From the NCBI RefSeq assembly GCF_001262505.1, contig NZ_KQ410724.1, positions 186,001-250,000 on the forward strand: a stretch of DNA of 64,000 bases. Reading direction: 5' to 3'. Shown in pieces: positions 25,662-32,634 of the stretch. Positions within the stretch are counted from its first letter, which is position 1; the number at the start of each line of letters is the position of its first letter. This DNA comes from Shinella sp. SUS2. Lineage in GTDB: Bacteria > Pseudomonadota > Alphaproteobacteria > Rhizobiales > Rhizobiaceae. A program made the position numbers and the translations under genes. Below the pieces are notes generated by a model that searched no databases, had not been told where the DNA came from, and worked only from the letters and a program-made list of their open reading frames with translations.

Positions 25662-26308
25662 TGCTTCCGGGATTGGTTGCGGCTGCGCTCATGGGCGGGA
25701 AGTCGGCTGTGACCCCAACCATTGACTACCTCCAGCAGACCGCTGGGGATAGCGCTGCCAGCCAAACACTGACGGGCGTCAACATTGGGGCCGCCCACGC
25801 AAAACGCATCGTCGCCGTCGCGATTTACCTCCGAAACTCGGGAGGCGCCCGCACTGTCTCCTCGTGCACGATCGGCGGCGTGGCGGCGACAGTTGTCAAC
25901 TCGCCCGGCCCAGATTTGTCTATGGCGATTGCTTATGCGGCGGTTCCGACGGGGACAACTGCGGATATCGCGATCACCGCAAGTGGCACTCTGTTGGCTA
26001 AGAGGATTGCGACATATCGTATCATCGCGAATAGCCCGACACCATCTGACAGTTTGACCACAGTCAGCACGTCTCCGTCCCTGAGTTTATCGAACTCCGC
26101 TGTCGGCATGTTCGCCGTCAATAATGCGGCGGCGGCAAACGGCAATTCTCTGTCGTCGTCTTCCAATATCACCATCGACATGAGCCGCACCGATACCAGC
26201 TCCAACCGAGTTTCTGAGGCTGGCCGGGTAAATTCTATCGGTTCGGCCTTCAGTATGGCGTCTAGCGGCGGGCAGAGTCTTTCTCTCATCGGTGTCGGAT
26301 GGGCCTGA
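25661..26308 (+). CDS. Hypothetical Ser/Ala-rich tail-region protein
   Basis: A 215-residue protein rich in Ser, Ala, Thr and Asn, with no recognised domain. ATG 25661 overlaps the preceding stop (GTGATG) and is chosen over an upstream in-frame start inside the previous gene. The composition suits an extracellular beta-structured adhesin or fibre piece. There is a short alanine-rich hydrophobic start (MLPGLVAAALMGG), too weak to call a signal peptide. Confidence 0.5.
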   Translation: MLPGLVAAALMGGKSAVTPTIDYLQQTAGDSAASQTLTGVNIGAAHAKRIVAVAIYLRNSGGARTVSSCTIGGVAATVVNSPGPDLSMAIAYAAVPTGTTADIAITASGTLLAKRIATYRIIANSPTPSDSLTTVSTSPSLSLSNSAVGMFAVNNAAAANGNSLSSSSNITIDMSRTDTSSNRVSEAGRVNSIGSAFSMASSGGQSLSLIGVGWA

Positions 26309-26336
26309 CATCGGCTAAAATTTCATCGAGGACATC

Positions 26337-26945
26337 ATGACGCTTTATCGCGAAGCGCCTGGGCCGTTTCCGGTCTGGGCGGGAGAACCCATTGATGGCG
26401 TGCTTTATCAGCGCGAGATCGAGCAGCTTTGGTCCGCTGCCGATCTGGAGGCTGTCGGCCTCTGGCGCGACGACATGATCGCTGCGGCGGTCCCTGTTCC
26501 TGATGGCAAGCAAGTCAACTCGACGAACGTCCAGCGTGTGGAGGGCGTGGTGCGTTACGTCAACACGGTGGTGGATATCCCGCGCCCGACCGAAGACCAG
26601 GTGGATGCTGAGCGTGATCGCCGCATCTCCGGCGGTTTTGTCTTCGGCGGCGTAACCTATCAGTCGCGGCCCGAGGATCGCGAAAACATCACCGGGGCGT
26701 CTCTGGCCGCACTTGCCGCCATGACGAATGGCGCGCAGCCAGGCAATCTGCGCTGGCACGGCGGCGACAGCGATTTCATGTGGATCGCGGCCGACAACTC
26801 CACCCACCCCATGGACGCGCAGACGGTCTTCGCATTCGGACAGACCGCGATGGCACATAAGCAAGGCATGATCTTTGCCGCTCGCGCCCTCAAGGACGCC
26901 GACCCGATCCCGCTCGACTACACCGACGACGCGTACTGGCCGTAG
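26337..26945 (+). CDS. DUF4376-type tail fibre-associated protein
   Basis: The 202-residue protein has a C-terminal region from about residue 85 (VDAERDRRISGGFVFGG, then DRENITGASLAALAA and FMWIAADNSTHPMDA) matching the DUF4376 pattern found in phage tail-fibre or tail-assembly proteins. The N-terminal 80 residues are variable. It is the last structural gene before the lysis block, where fibre assembly factors are common. Confidence 0.7.
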   Translation: MTLYREAPGPFPVWAGEPIDGVLYQREIEQLWSAADLEAVGLWRDDMIAAAVPVPDGKQVNSTNVQRVEGVVRYVNTVVDIPRPTEDQVDAERDRRISGGFVFGGVTYQSRPEDRENITGASLAALAAMTNGAQPGNLRWHGGDSDFMWIAADNSTHPMDAQTVFAFGQTAMAHKQGMIFAARALKDADPIPLDYTDDAYWP

Positions 26946-26965
26946 GCTTTCCGAAGGACACCACC

Positions 26966-27085
26966 ATGAAAACCCGAACTTTCGCGGCGGCCTTGTGCTG
27001 CCTGCTTCTAACCGGCTGCGCCTCCCGCGAGGATCGCCAGTGGCGCGACCTTCAAACCATCCTCGAATATCAAGAGGCCCGCTGA
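26966..27085 (+). CDS. 39-residue lipoprotein at the start of the lysis block
   Basis: The product begins MKTRTFAAALCC and continues to a lipobox LLTGC with Cys18, so it is predicted to be exported and lipidated, leaving a mature peptide of about 21 residues. GAAGGA precedes the ATG. Its TGA overlaps the start of the next gene. It resembles entericidin-type or Rz1-like small lipoproteins in form only. As a second lipoprotein gene besides the Rz1-like one downstream, it is an oddity of this lysis region. Confidence 0.55.
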   Translation: MKTRTFAAALCCLLLTGCASREDRQWRDLQTILEYQEAR

Positions 27086-27393
27086 TGCTCGACGAGTTCA
27101 AAATCGATATCTCCAATCTCGGCCACGCTGCTGAGGCCCTTCTATTCGCTCTGGTGCTGATGGTGGTCTTCGGGCTGTTCGGCGTGCCAACGGCGACGGG
27201 CTTCCTCTATGGCGCCATCCTCATGCTCGCCGTCTATATCGGCCGCGAGAAGCGGGACTGCGAAACCGGGCTCAAGCTAAAGGCCGGCTCCCCTATGGCC
27301 TGGCTGCTCATGTGGCGGCGCTGGAAGAACGTTCTGGATCTTGCCGGGCCGTTCGTCGTGTTTCTGATCTCTCTGGGCGTCTCCGCCCGATAG
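27085..27393 (+). CDS. Candidate holin (small multi-span membrane protein)
   Basis: A 102-residue protein with three predicted membrane segments: ALLFALVLMVVFGLFGV, FLYGAILMLAVYIG and VLDLAGPFVVFLISLGV. Charged loops lie between them (REKRDCETGLKLK). It is the only multi-span protein directly upstream of the endolysin gene, which is the usual place of a holin that triggers lysis by permeabilising the inner membrane. Sequence family not recognised. The start overlaps the stop of the small lipoprotein gene. Confidence 0.6.
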   Translation: MLDEFKIDISNLGHAAEALLFALVLMVVFGLFGVPTATGFLYGAILMLAVYIGREKRDCETGLKLKAGSPMAWLLMWRRWKNVLDLAGPFVVFLISLGVSAR

Positions 27394-27428
27394 CTCCCTC
27401 CCGTCGCATCCGTGCGCGACGGCACCTA

Positions 27429-27450
27429 GCCGCTTAGGCGGCGCTTTTTA
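27429..27450 (+). terminator. Intrinsic terminator between holin candidate and endolysin
   Basis: Stem GCCGC/GCGGC with a four-base loop, followed by GCTTTTTATT. It would partly separate upstream transcription from the endolysin gene, which has its own AAAGGA ribosome site just after it. Confidence 0.55.
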
Positions 27451-27468
27451 TTCCCAAAGGACAAACAC

Positions 27469-28281
27469 ATGGATCGCAATTTCGCGAAAGCGCTCTCGCT
27501 CGTCCTCAAACATGAAGGCGGGTGGGCCGATCACCCGAAAGACCCCGGCGGCGCCACCATGAAAGGCGTCACGTTGGCCAATTTCCGCCGATATGTGAAA
27601 CCTAACGCGACGAAGGACGACCTTCGAAAGATCACCGATCAGCAGCTCGCCACCGTCTACCGGCGCTTCTACTGGGATGCCGTGGCTGGGGCCGAACTGC
27701 CCGATGGCATCGACTTCGCCGTCTTCGACTTCGCCGTGAACAGTGGGCCGGCGCGCGCGGCGCAGTATCTCCAGAAGGTTGTAGGTGTCGCACAAGATGG
27801 CAAGATCGGCCCGGCGACGATCAAGGCCACGAAGGCCGCTCTCCCGGCCACCGTCATCCACCGCCTTTGCGACGAGCGCCTTGCGTTCATGCAGCGCATC
27901 ACCAGCAAGGGCAAGCGCCTTTGGGACACCTTCGGCAAGGGGTGGTCGAACCGGGTCCGTGACGTGCGCATCGAAGCTCTCGCCATGTCCGGCCGCCCGA
28001 CGCCCGAGAACCCGTCCATAATCGAAAAGCGGGTCGAGGTTGAAAAGCCGGTCGTTCCCGTCGCTGTGGACAAGGCAGTCAAGAAGCAGACGAACGGCGG
28101 GAGCTGGCTCATTGGCGCTGGTGGCGTGGCGGGAACTGCCATGACCGGAGCTTTCGGTGCGAACTGGGAAACCATCGTGGCCGTCGGCGGCGTCGCCCTT
28201 GTCGCCCTTCTCCTGCTCTTCATCATGCGCCGGCAGATCATCGCGGCCGTGAAGGAGATCCGCGGCGAGGTCGAGCAATGA
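27469..28281 (+). CDS. GH108-family endolysin (N-acetylmuramidase) with C-terminal membrane anchor
   Basis: The 270-residue enzyme opens with LSLVLKHEGGWADHPKDPGG, the GH108 signature with catalytic Glu16. The second half of the catalytic region (AVFDFAVNSGPARAAQYLQ, VAQDGKIGPATIKA) corresponds to the peptidoglycan-binding region normally paired with GH108. Residues about 200-250 add a Gly-rich stretch and one strong membrane segment (TIVAVGGVALVALLLLFIMR), ending in a charged tail. It cleaves the glycan backbone of murein at lysis. The C-terminal anchor suggests the enzyme is tethered to, or held inactive at, the inner membrane. Confidence 0.85.
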   Translation: MDRNFAKALSLVLKHEGGWADHPKDPGGATMKGVTLANFRRYVKPNATKDDLRKITDQQLATVYRRFYWDAVAGAELPDGIDFAVFDFAVNSGPARAAQYLQKVVGVAQDGKIGPATIKATKAALPATVIHRLCDERLAFMQRITSKGKRLWDTFGKGWSNRVRDVRIEALAMSGRPTPENPSIIEKRVEVEKPVVPVAVDKAVKKQTNGGSWLIGAGGVAGTAMTGAFGANWETIVAVGGVALVALLLLFIMRRQIIAAVKEIRGEVEQ

Positions 28282-28535
28282 TCCCGCTCATCACCGGCCT
28301 GAAGCTGGCGGCCGGCGCGATCCTCGGCGGCGTGATCGTCTACGCCTATGTGCAGGCCTTCACACTGCCGGCAGCCCGTGAGGCCGAAAGACAGGCCATC
28401 CGCGCCGAAACCCTTGAGCGTGCCATCGACCTCTACCAGCAAAGGAGCCGCACCAATGCGGACGTTCAGAAAATGGATGACGCTGCTGTCTGCGCTGAGC
28501 TTGGCGGGGTGTTCCGCGACGGCGTCTGTGGTTGA
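28278..28535 (+). CDS. Rz-like inner-membrane spanin
   Basis: An 85-residue protein with an N-terminal membrane segment (LAAGAILGGVIVYAYVQAF) followed by a charged helix (EAERQAIRAETLERAIDLYQQ), the topology of i-spanins that bridge inner and outer membranes. The start overlaps the endolysin stop by four bases. Its 3' end overlaps the Rz1-like gene in another frame, the classic nested spanin arrangement. Two Cys residues near the C-terminus (CAELGG, GVCG) could form disulfides. Identity is based on topology and context. Confidence 0.75.
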   Translation: MIPLITGLKLAAGAILGGVIVYAYVQAFTLPAAREAERQAIRAETLERAIDLYQQRSRTNADVQKMDDAAVCAELGGVFRDGVCG

Positions 28536-28668
28536 CGGCTCGGGCTTCGAAACCCTCAAGCCTTCCTCCGCGACAAGAGCCTTCATTGTCGCCAACGACC
28601 GCCCCTTTGCCGATCAGGTCGTCAGCCATAACCGCACATGCAATGCACAGCCAGGATGCCGTAAATGA
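28456..28668 (+). CDS. Rz1-like outer-membrane spanin lipoprotein nested with Rz
   Basis: A 70-residue lipoprotein beginning MRTFRKWMTLLSALSLAGC, with lipobox Cys19. AAAGGAG lies nine bases before the ATG. The first 80 bases overlap the Rz-like gene in the +1 frame. Rz1-type o-spanins interact with the C-terminus of the i-spanin to fuse the membranes in the last step of Gram-negative lysis. It ends in an ATGA overlap with the next gene. Confidence 0.75.
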   Translation: MRTFRKWMTLLSALSLAGCSATASVVDGSGFETLKPSSATRAFIVANDRPFADQVVSHNRTCNAQPGCRK

Positions 28669-29006
28669 GCCCACCTGAGATTGACGCCGCCGTCCATCAG
28701 CAGCTCGGCGCACTAGACGCGAAGATGGATCGTGTCCTTGCGGATCAGGACCAGGCGCGCGCCGATCGGAAGCAGCAGTATTCAAAGGCGGAAAACCTCG
28801 AGCGCCGGATGGACGATCTGGACAGGAAGTTCGAGGGGGTCGCGGTACAGCTTGCCGAAGTGAAGACGACCACGAAGGAGATTGATCGCTGGAAGGAGCG
28901 GTTCGTCGGCATGCGGATGCTGATCGTCTTCGTGGCCGCCGCATTTGGGGCAACACTCGCCACGGCCGGGAAATGGATTCTCATAAAGTTCGGGTGGGTG
29001 TCCTAA
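28665..29006 (+). CDS. Coiled-coil protein with C-terminal membrane segment (DUF1515-like)
   Basis: A 113-residue protein: about 75 residues of charged helix likely to form a coiled coil (NLERRMDDLDRKFEGVAVQL) followed by one membrane segment (MLIVFVAAAFGATLATAG). The pattern matches small rhizobial phage proteins of the DUF1515 type, often encoded beside lysis genes. A role as anti-holin or spanin helper is possible but unproven. Confidence 0.55.
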   Translation: MSPPEIDAAVHQQLGALDAKMDRVLADQDQARADRKQQYSKAENLERRMDDLDRKFEGVAVQLAEVKTTTKEIDRWKERFVGMRMLIVFVAAAFGATLATAGKWILIKFGWVS

Positions 29007-29143
29007 TCCCGGAGCTTCGGAGCTTCGGAGCCAAGCGAGGGAAAATGAGAGATAGGTAAATAAAACGTTGCCGCGTGCCTTGAATAAGGCAAATCAACCA
29101 CCGATATGATCCAAGATTTGCATCCGCAGATCAAAAACAGAGC

Positions 29144-29175
29144 GGCCCGGAAGGTGTTAGCGCACCGACCGGGCC
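29144..29175 (+). promoter_or_regulatory. Long imperfect palindrome upstream of the KilA-N gene
   Basis: GGCCCGG/CCGGGCC (29144-29150 with 29169-29175) encloses GGTG/CACC with a TTAGCG loop, separated by AA opposite GA. The remaining intergenic sequence 29007-29292 is comparatively AT-rich and holds GGAGCTTC-type short repeats just after the preceding stop. No T-run follows the stem, so a regulatory or attenuator role is more likely than termination. Confidence 0.4.
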
Positions 29176-29261
29176 TGAAGTACCAACCTTGCGGCAGGCT
29201 ATGTGATCACATGATGTCCATGTATTCATTAATTTTAGGATGTCAAGAGTTGCCGGCCTTC

Positions 29262-29296
29262 GCATAACGACATAACGAAAGGTTTATGTCTTATGC
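29262..29296 (+). promoter_or_regulatory. Inverted repeat spanning the ribosome site and start codon of the KilA-N gene
   Basis: GCATAACGACATAA at 29262-29275 is matched in reverse by TTATGTCTTATGC at 29284-29296, differing by a single extra base. The start codon of the KilA-N gene lies in the right arm and its GAAAGG ribosome site in the loop. It can act either as a DNA operator for autoregulation or as an RNA hairpin controlling translation. Confidence 0.5.
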
Positions 29297-30066
29297 CGGA
29301 AATGAAAGTAATGCTTTTTAAATCGAGGAAGATCCGGGTCGACGAGAGCGGTCTCGTGTGCTTGAGCGACATTCATAGTGCAGCCGGCTTCTCGAAAAAT
29401 CAGACGCCTTCCGACTACATGGCTTTGCCATCTTCGCAGAAGGAGGTGGTTGCCTTGGTGGGGAAAAAGACCGGAAAATCCGGTCTATTCGGGAAAACGG
29501 AGATCAAATCCGTTTGGTACAGCAAAAAGGGACCCGGTGGCGGTGTCTGGGCTGACGAGAATATTGCCCTCGGCTATGCCGCTTATCTTTCGCCAACGCT
29601 TGCCGTCGAAATCCGCGACGTCTTCCTTCGCTTTAAGAAGGGCGACGAATCCCTTGTTGATGAGATCCGGGAGAACGGGGCGAAGCGTGACGCGGTTCGG
29701 GAACAGCATCGCCAAATCGGGAAGAAGGTCCGCAAAGATTATACCGATACCCTAAAATCCCACGGGGTAACTAAGTGGTATGAATATGCCCACTGCACGA
29801 ACGAGACTTATAAACACCTCTTGGGTGGCACCGCAAAGGAACTCCGGATATCCCGCAAGCTAGCCCCAAAGGCCAACGTGCGCGACCACATGTCTCTTGC
29901 TGAGATCGCCTATACGATGGCCTCCGAGGCTTTGGCTGTGGAGCGCATTGAAGATCAGAATGCCAACGGGTATGCCGAGTGCAAGACCGAAACTCGGATT
30001 GCTGCCACCACCATACGGGGTGCTATCGAGCATGATCGTCGGAATCGGCAGCAGCGTTTGGTCTGA
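29293..30066 (+). CDS. KilA-N domain protein
   Basis: The 257-residue protein has a KilA-N-like region at about residues 20-120 (SDIHSAAGFSKNQTPSDYM, then GGVWADENIALGYAAYLSP, and VEIRDVFLRF), a DNA-binding fold found in phage antirepressors and regulators. The second half contains a basic helix (REQHRQIGKKVRKDYTDTL) and ends RRNRQQRLV. It is a single-gene unit between the lysis block and the integrase, bounded by regulatory palindromes and a strong terminator. A role in lysogeny or antirepression is plausible. Confidence 0.78.
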   Translation: MPEMKVMLFKSRKIRVDESGLVCLSDIHSAAGFSKNQTPSDYMALPSSQKEVVALVGKKTGKSGLFGKTEIKSVWYSKKGPGGGVWADENIALGYAAYLSPTLAVEIRDVFLRFKKGDESLVDEIRENGAKRDAVREQHRQIGKKVRKDYTDTLKSHGVTKWYEYAHCTNETYKHLLGGTAKELRISRKLAPKANVRDHMSLAEIAYTMASEALAVERIEDQNANGYAECKTETRIAATTIRGAIEHDRRNRQQRLV

Positions 30067-30095
30067 GCCCGATCTCGAATAGTGCGGAGTCTATC

Positions 30096-30131
30096 GCCCC
30101 TCTGTCCCTTCGGGGATGGAGGGGCTTTTTT
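30096..30131 (+). terminator. Strong intrinsic terminator after the KilA-N gene
   Basis: GCCCCTC and TCCC pair with GGGA and GAGGGGC around a TTCG tetraloop, followed by six T. It separates the plus-strand KilA-N gene from the convergent minus-strand genes and may serve both directions. Confidence 0.85.
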
Positions 30132-30135
30132 GCGT

Positions 30136-30480
30136 TCAGCCCCTCAGCCAGAGCGGCAATCCGTCCTCATCCAGCGGGCCTATACGCTGGGCGACCATTG
30201 CCGGCCGCACCCCGCTGCGCGCCAGCCCCTCGTCATACCAGTCTTCGACTGCCTTCGCGGCTTCCCACGTCTCGACCGTCCTGCCGCTGTGTGGCATTGG
30301 CCGCTGAAACCCTGGCCAGCCCGAACATCCTCCCGACCACAAGAACGTGCCCTTCTTCATGCTTGTCCGGTCTCGTGATACGCGGCCGATATAGAGGCCA
30401 TCGTGGAAGGCGGACCAGTCTTCCGTCTCCTCGCCGGGCCAGGTGAGGACCCATTGGTATTTCCGCTGCCACTCCGCCAC
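30136..30480 (-). CDS. Hypothetical protein, convergent with KilA-N gene
   Basis: A 114-residue protein rich in Trp and Gly (YQWVLTWPGEETEDWSAFHD, FLWSGGCSGWPGF). No named domain was recognised. The W-rich pattern occurs in small uncharacterised phage and rhizobial proteins. It ends next to the strong terminator and is the last gene of the minus-strand group that starts with the integrase. Function unknown. Confidence 0.55.
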   Translation of the reverse strand: MAEWQRKYQWVLTWPGEETEDWSAFHDGLYIGRVSRDRTSMKKGTFLWSGGCSGWPGFQRPMPHSGRTVETWEAAKAVEDWYDEGLARSGVRPAMVAQRIGPLDEDGLPLWLRG

Positions 30481-30483
30481 TGT

Positions 30484-30726
30484 CTATTCCATGTCCGGAA
30501 GATCGCCGCTTTGGAATAGGATTGTCGGCGGGCCGTAGTCGCCAAGGGCGATATCCGCGTCGCGGCTCCAGGCTATGACTCCCGCATATTCCCCTGCCAT
30601 TGTGCGTGCAATCCGCATGGCTTTTTCCTCGGTTTCGATCTGTCGCGGTTCGAATGCGGGCAGCAGGTCGCCGTCGTCGGTCTTCGAATAGGCGGCGAGG
30701 ACAATCAATTTTCCAGTTTGTGCCAT
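30484..30726 (-). CDS. Hypothetical protein common in rhizobial prophages
   Basis: An 80-residue protein (KLIVLAAYSKTDDGDLLPAF, MAGEYAGVIAWSRDADIAL). The compact pattern resembles small uncharacterised proteins found in many rhizobial genomes. It is separated from the previous gene by three bases and lies downstream of the integrase on the same strand. Function unknown. Confidence 0.55.
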   Translation of the reverse strand: MAQTGKLIVLAAYSKTDDGDLLPAFEPRQIETEEKAMRIARTMAGEYAGVIAWSRDADIALGDYGPPTILFQSGDLPDME

Positions 30727-30784
30727 CTAATCCTCCATCGGTGACCCCGTAAAATAAACCAGAACGGAGTGAGAACAAGAGGGC

Positions 30785-31669
30785 TTAAATATCGGCGTCG
30801 AACTGATACCGTCCGAACTGATCGGCGACGATGCGGACCGCATTTTCGGGCGCATGGACATAGGTCTCCAGAAAGACGGCCGAGCTCCTCCAGCCGCCCA
30901 CTTCCATCGTCGTCCTGATATCCAGCCCCATCTCTATCGCGCTTGTCGCGAAGGTGTGCCGCCCGCAGGCATGGCTCGACTTGTAGCTGATCTCGGCCCG
31001 CTTGCAGACCGCGGCTATCCGGGTGTTGACGGATTGGCGGCTGCTATAGCCAAAAACCCGCTCATCGGGCCCGGCTGCACCGCGCAGGGCGGCAATCCTG
31101 TCGGCAACCTCGCCTGTCAGCCCGCGGCTGGAGTTTGTATCCGTCTTTGTTTTTCTCAGAAGGACGGTTCGGCGTGCTGTGTCGACATCGCGCCAGCGAA
31201 CGTTGATGGCCTCCGTCACGCGCGCGCCGCAGGTTGCCATGAAGAGAACCAGGGCGGCGAGATTGTCGAGGCCGTCTTTGCGGCATTGGCGGGAAAATGC
31301 GTGGAGCCATGCCTTCTGGGCCGGCACCTTTCTTTTTGGGCGCTCCTCCTTGAACCGCCTTATGCGGATGTATCCGCACCATCCTCGATCATAGCCGTGT
31401 CGCATGACCGCCAGTGCCGGCGCCATGGCCTGACGGTTGCGGGTCGCGTTCTTCTGGTCCGGATAGAGCGCCAGGGCCATTTCGGTGATGTCGAATGGCA
31501 CGATGTCGGTCAGCGGCCGGTCGCCAAAATACTCGACCACGCGAGGCAGATGCCGCCCGCTGCCGCCATTCTCGACGAAGCTCTCCGCTGCCTCCCGGAA
31601 TGTCTTGCTGGCCCTCAGGTGTATGATGCCATAGTGGCCGTCGTGCTGCCGGCGGAAGGGCGCATCCAT
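30785..31669 (-). CDS. Tyrosine-type integrase of element 1
   Basis: A 294-residue recombinase. Catalytic residues visible are Arg150 (CGARVTEA), Lys173 or Lys175, His233 and Arg237 (SSHACGRHTFAT), Trp260 (GGWRS, at the usual His/Trp position) and Tyr270 (FLETYVHA). The N-terminal core-binding region is short and there is no DUF4102-like arm-binding domain. It catalyses site-specific integration and excision. The gene is at the right end of the prophage, followed by a 316-base region (31670-31985) that may contain its attachment site. Confidence 0.9.
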   Translation of the reverse strand: MDAPFRRQHDGHYGIIHLRASKTFREAAESFVENGGSGRHLPRVVEYFGDRPLTDIVPFDITEMALALYPDQKNATRNRQAMAPALAVMRHGYDRGWCGYIRIRRFKEERPKRKVPAQKAWLHAFSRQCRKDGLDNLAALVLFMATCGARVTEAINVRWRDVDTARRTVLLRKTKTDTNSSRGLTGEVADRIAALRGAAGPDERVFGYSSRQSVNTRIAAVCKRAEISYKSSHACGRHTFATSAIEMGLDIRTTMEVGGWRSSAVFLETYVHAPENAVRIVADQFGRYQFDADI

Positions 31670-31710
31670 AATGGCCTCCTTGATCGAAATTCAACGAACG
31701 GTAGAAATTT

Positions 31711-31772
31711 GAGTTTTACATTTTGCCGGCAAGCCTTTGATATTGCGTCCGGCAGAATTTCAGAGTTTTACA
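31711..31772 (+). repeat. Two direct GAGTTTTACA repeats beside the integrase start, candidate recombinase sites
   Basis: GAGTTTTACA occurs at 31711-31720 and 31763-31772, both preceded by an AATTT motif, in the AT-rich region upstream of the integrase. They may be arm-type integrase or excisionase sites of element 1. The rest of 31670-31985 holds a hairpin and the start of tRNA-Pro; no gene was seen. The left attachment site is outside the window, so the core cannot be identified. Confidence 0.35.
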
Positions 31773-31893
31773 GCCAAGCCCTTGTTCAGGCGGCCTAACC
31801 AGTAGCTTCCCAAGCGGACAGTTCGCCGGAAAATTGCACGGAACACAGGCGGAACATCCGTGGCGTTTTCCGTGTGAATTTCGGTCCGCGAAA

Positions 31894-31914
31894 CTCCCAC
31901 CGGGAGACTTTTTT
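31894..31914 (+). terminator. Short terminator-like hairpin upstream of tRNA-Pro
   Basis: CTCCC/GGGAG stem with an ACC loop followed by ACTTTTTTCC. It may isolate the tRNA gene from prophage transcription. Confidence 0.45.
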
Positions 31915-31985
31915 CCACTTTTGTTCCTTTTGCAGTTTTTTGGGCTTGCATCCAAAACGTTGAGACTATAGGGGTTTCCGCGGTC

Positions 31986-32064
<79 letters not shown>

Positions 32065-32090
32065 CGAACCTAAGTATATCAAATACTTAC

Positions 32091-32114
32091 AAGGCCGCCT
32101 TCGGGCGGCCTTTC
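32091..32114 (+). terminator. Terminator hairpin after tRNA-Pro
   Basis: AAGGCCGCC-TTCG-GGCGGCCTTTC, a symmetric seven-bp GC stem with tetraloop. It lies inside the element, so the island supplies the terminator used by the tRNA transcript. Confidence 0.7.
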
Positions 32115-32137
32115 GCGTTCGTGAAACTTTCCGTGGG

Positions 32138-32157
32138 AAAATAAGCAAATAATAAGC
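32138..32157 (+). repeat. Left arm-type site of element 2 (AATAAGC repeats)
   Basis: AAAATAAGCAAATAATAAGC contains AATAAGC twice. It matches 47663-47682 at 19 of 20 positions, same orientation. It is likely bound by the N-terminal arm-binding domain of the element's integrase. Confidence 0.6.
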
Positions 32158-32190
32158 TGCCGCCAAAATGCTCATCGCGATATCGGCACC

Positions 32191-32634
32191 ATGGCCGAGA
32201 TCGCCGAGAACCTTCACCGCCGCGAGATCACGGCTCTGGAGCGCAGCGAGCTTCTCGCGAAGTGGGTAAAGCTGACCGAGGAGAAGCGACAGGTCCAATC
32301 GGCAGGCAACGAGCACTCGAAACCTGCGCAACTTGCGCCGGTATCCAAAGGAGGGCGCGGTAAGGCAAGCGGCATCCGCCAGGCGGCGCGGGAGATCGGC
32401 GTACCACGCGACAGTATAGCGCGCGCCGTAAAGGTTGCCGGATTGTCCGACGAGGCGAAAGAGGCGGCCAAAGAGGCTGGCCTCGCTGACAACCAGTCGG
32501 CTTTGCTGGCCGGCAACGAGATACGCAAGCTAAATTGCAAAAGTCGCGACCGCGAATTCTCCATCTGCGGTGAGCCGCACGCCGCGCGCCTGATCCACCT
32601 CGATCGCGCCGGCATCCAAGCAGGCGGCCCGTAG
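32191..32634 (+). pseudogene. ParB-like gene fragment at the left end of element 2
   Basis: The first 110 residues (IAENLHRREITALERSELLAKW, then QAAREIGVPRDSIARAVKVAG and AGLADNQSALLAGNE) match the C-terminal half of ParB/Spo0J-type DNA-binding proteins. The N-terminal nuclease/CTPase-like part is absent, because the frame runs into the attachment arm. After about residue 115 the sequence is antisense to the neighbouring gene, so the 3' end is also lost. It is a remnant, unlikely to be functional. The quoted region is from about residues 4 to 110. Confidence 0.6.

Noticed and set aside
29020..29045. GGAGCTTC short repeats as a regulatory array
   Set aside because: Only two to three imperfect short units directly after a stop codon; likely chance or replication slippage.
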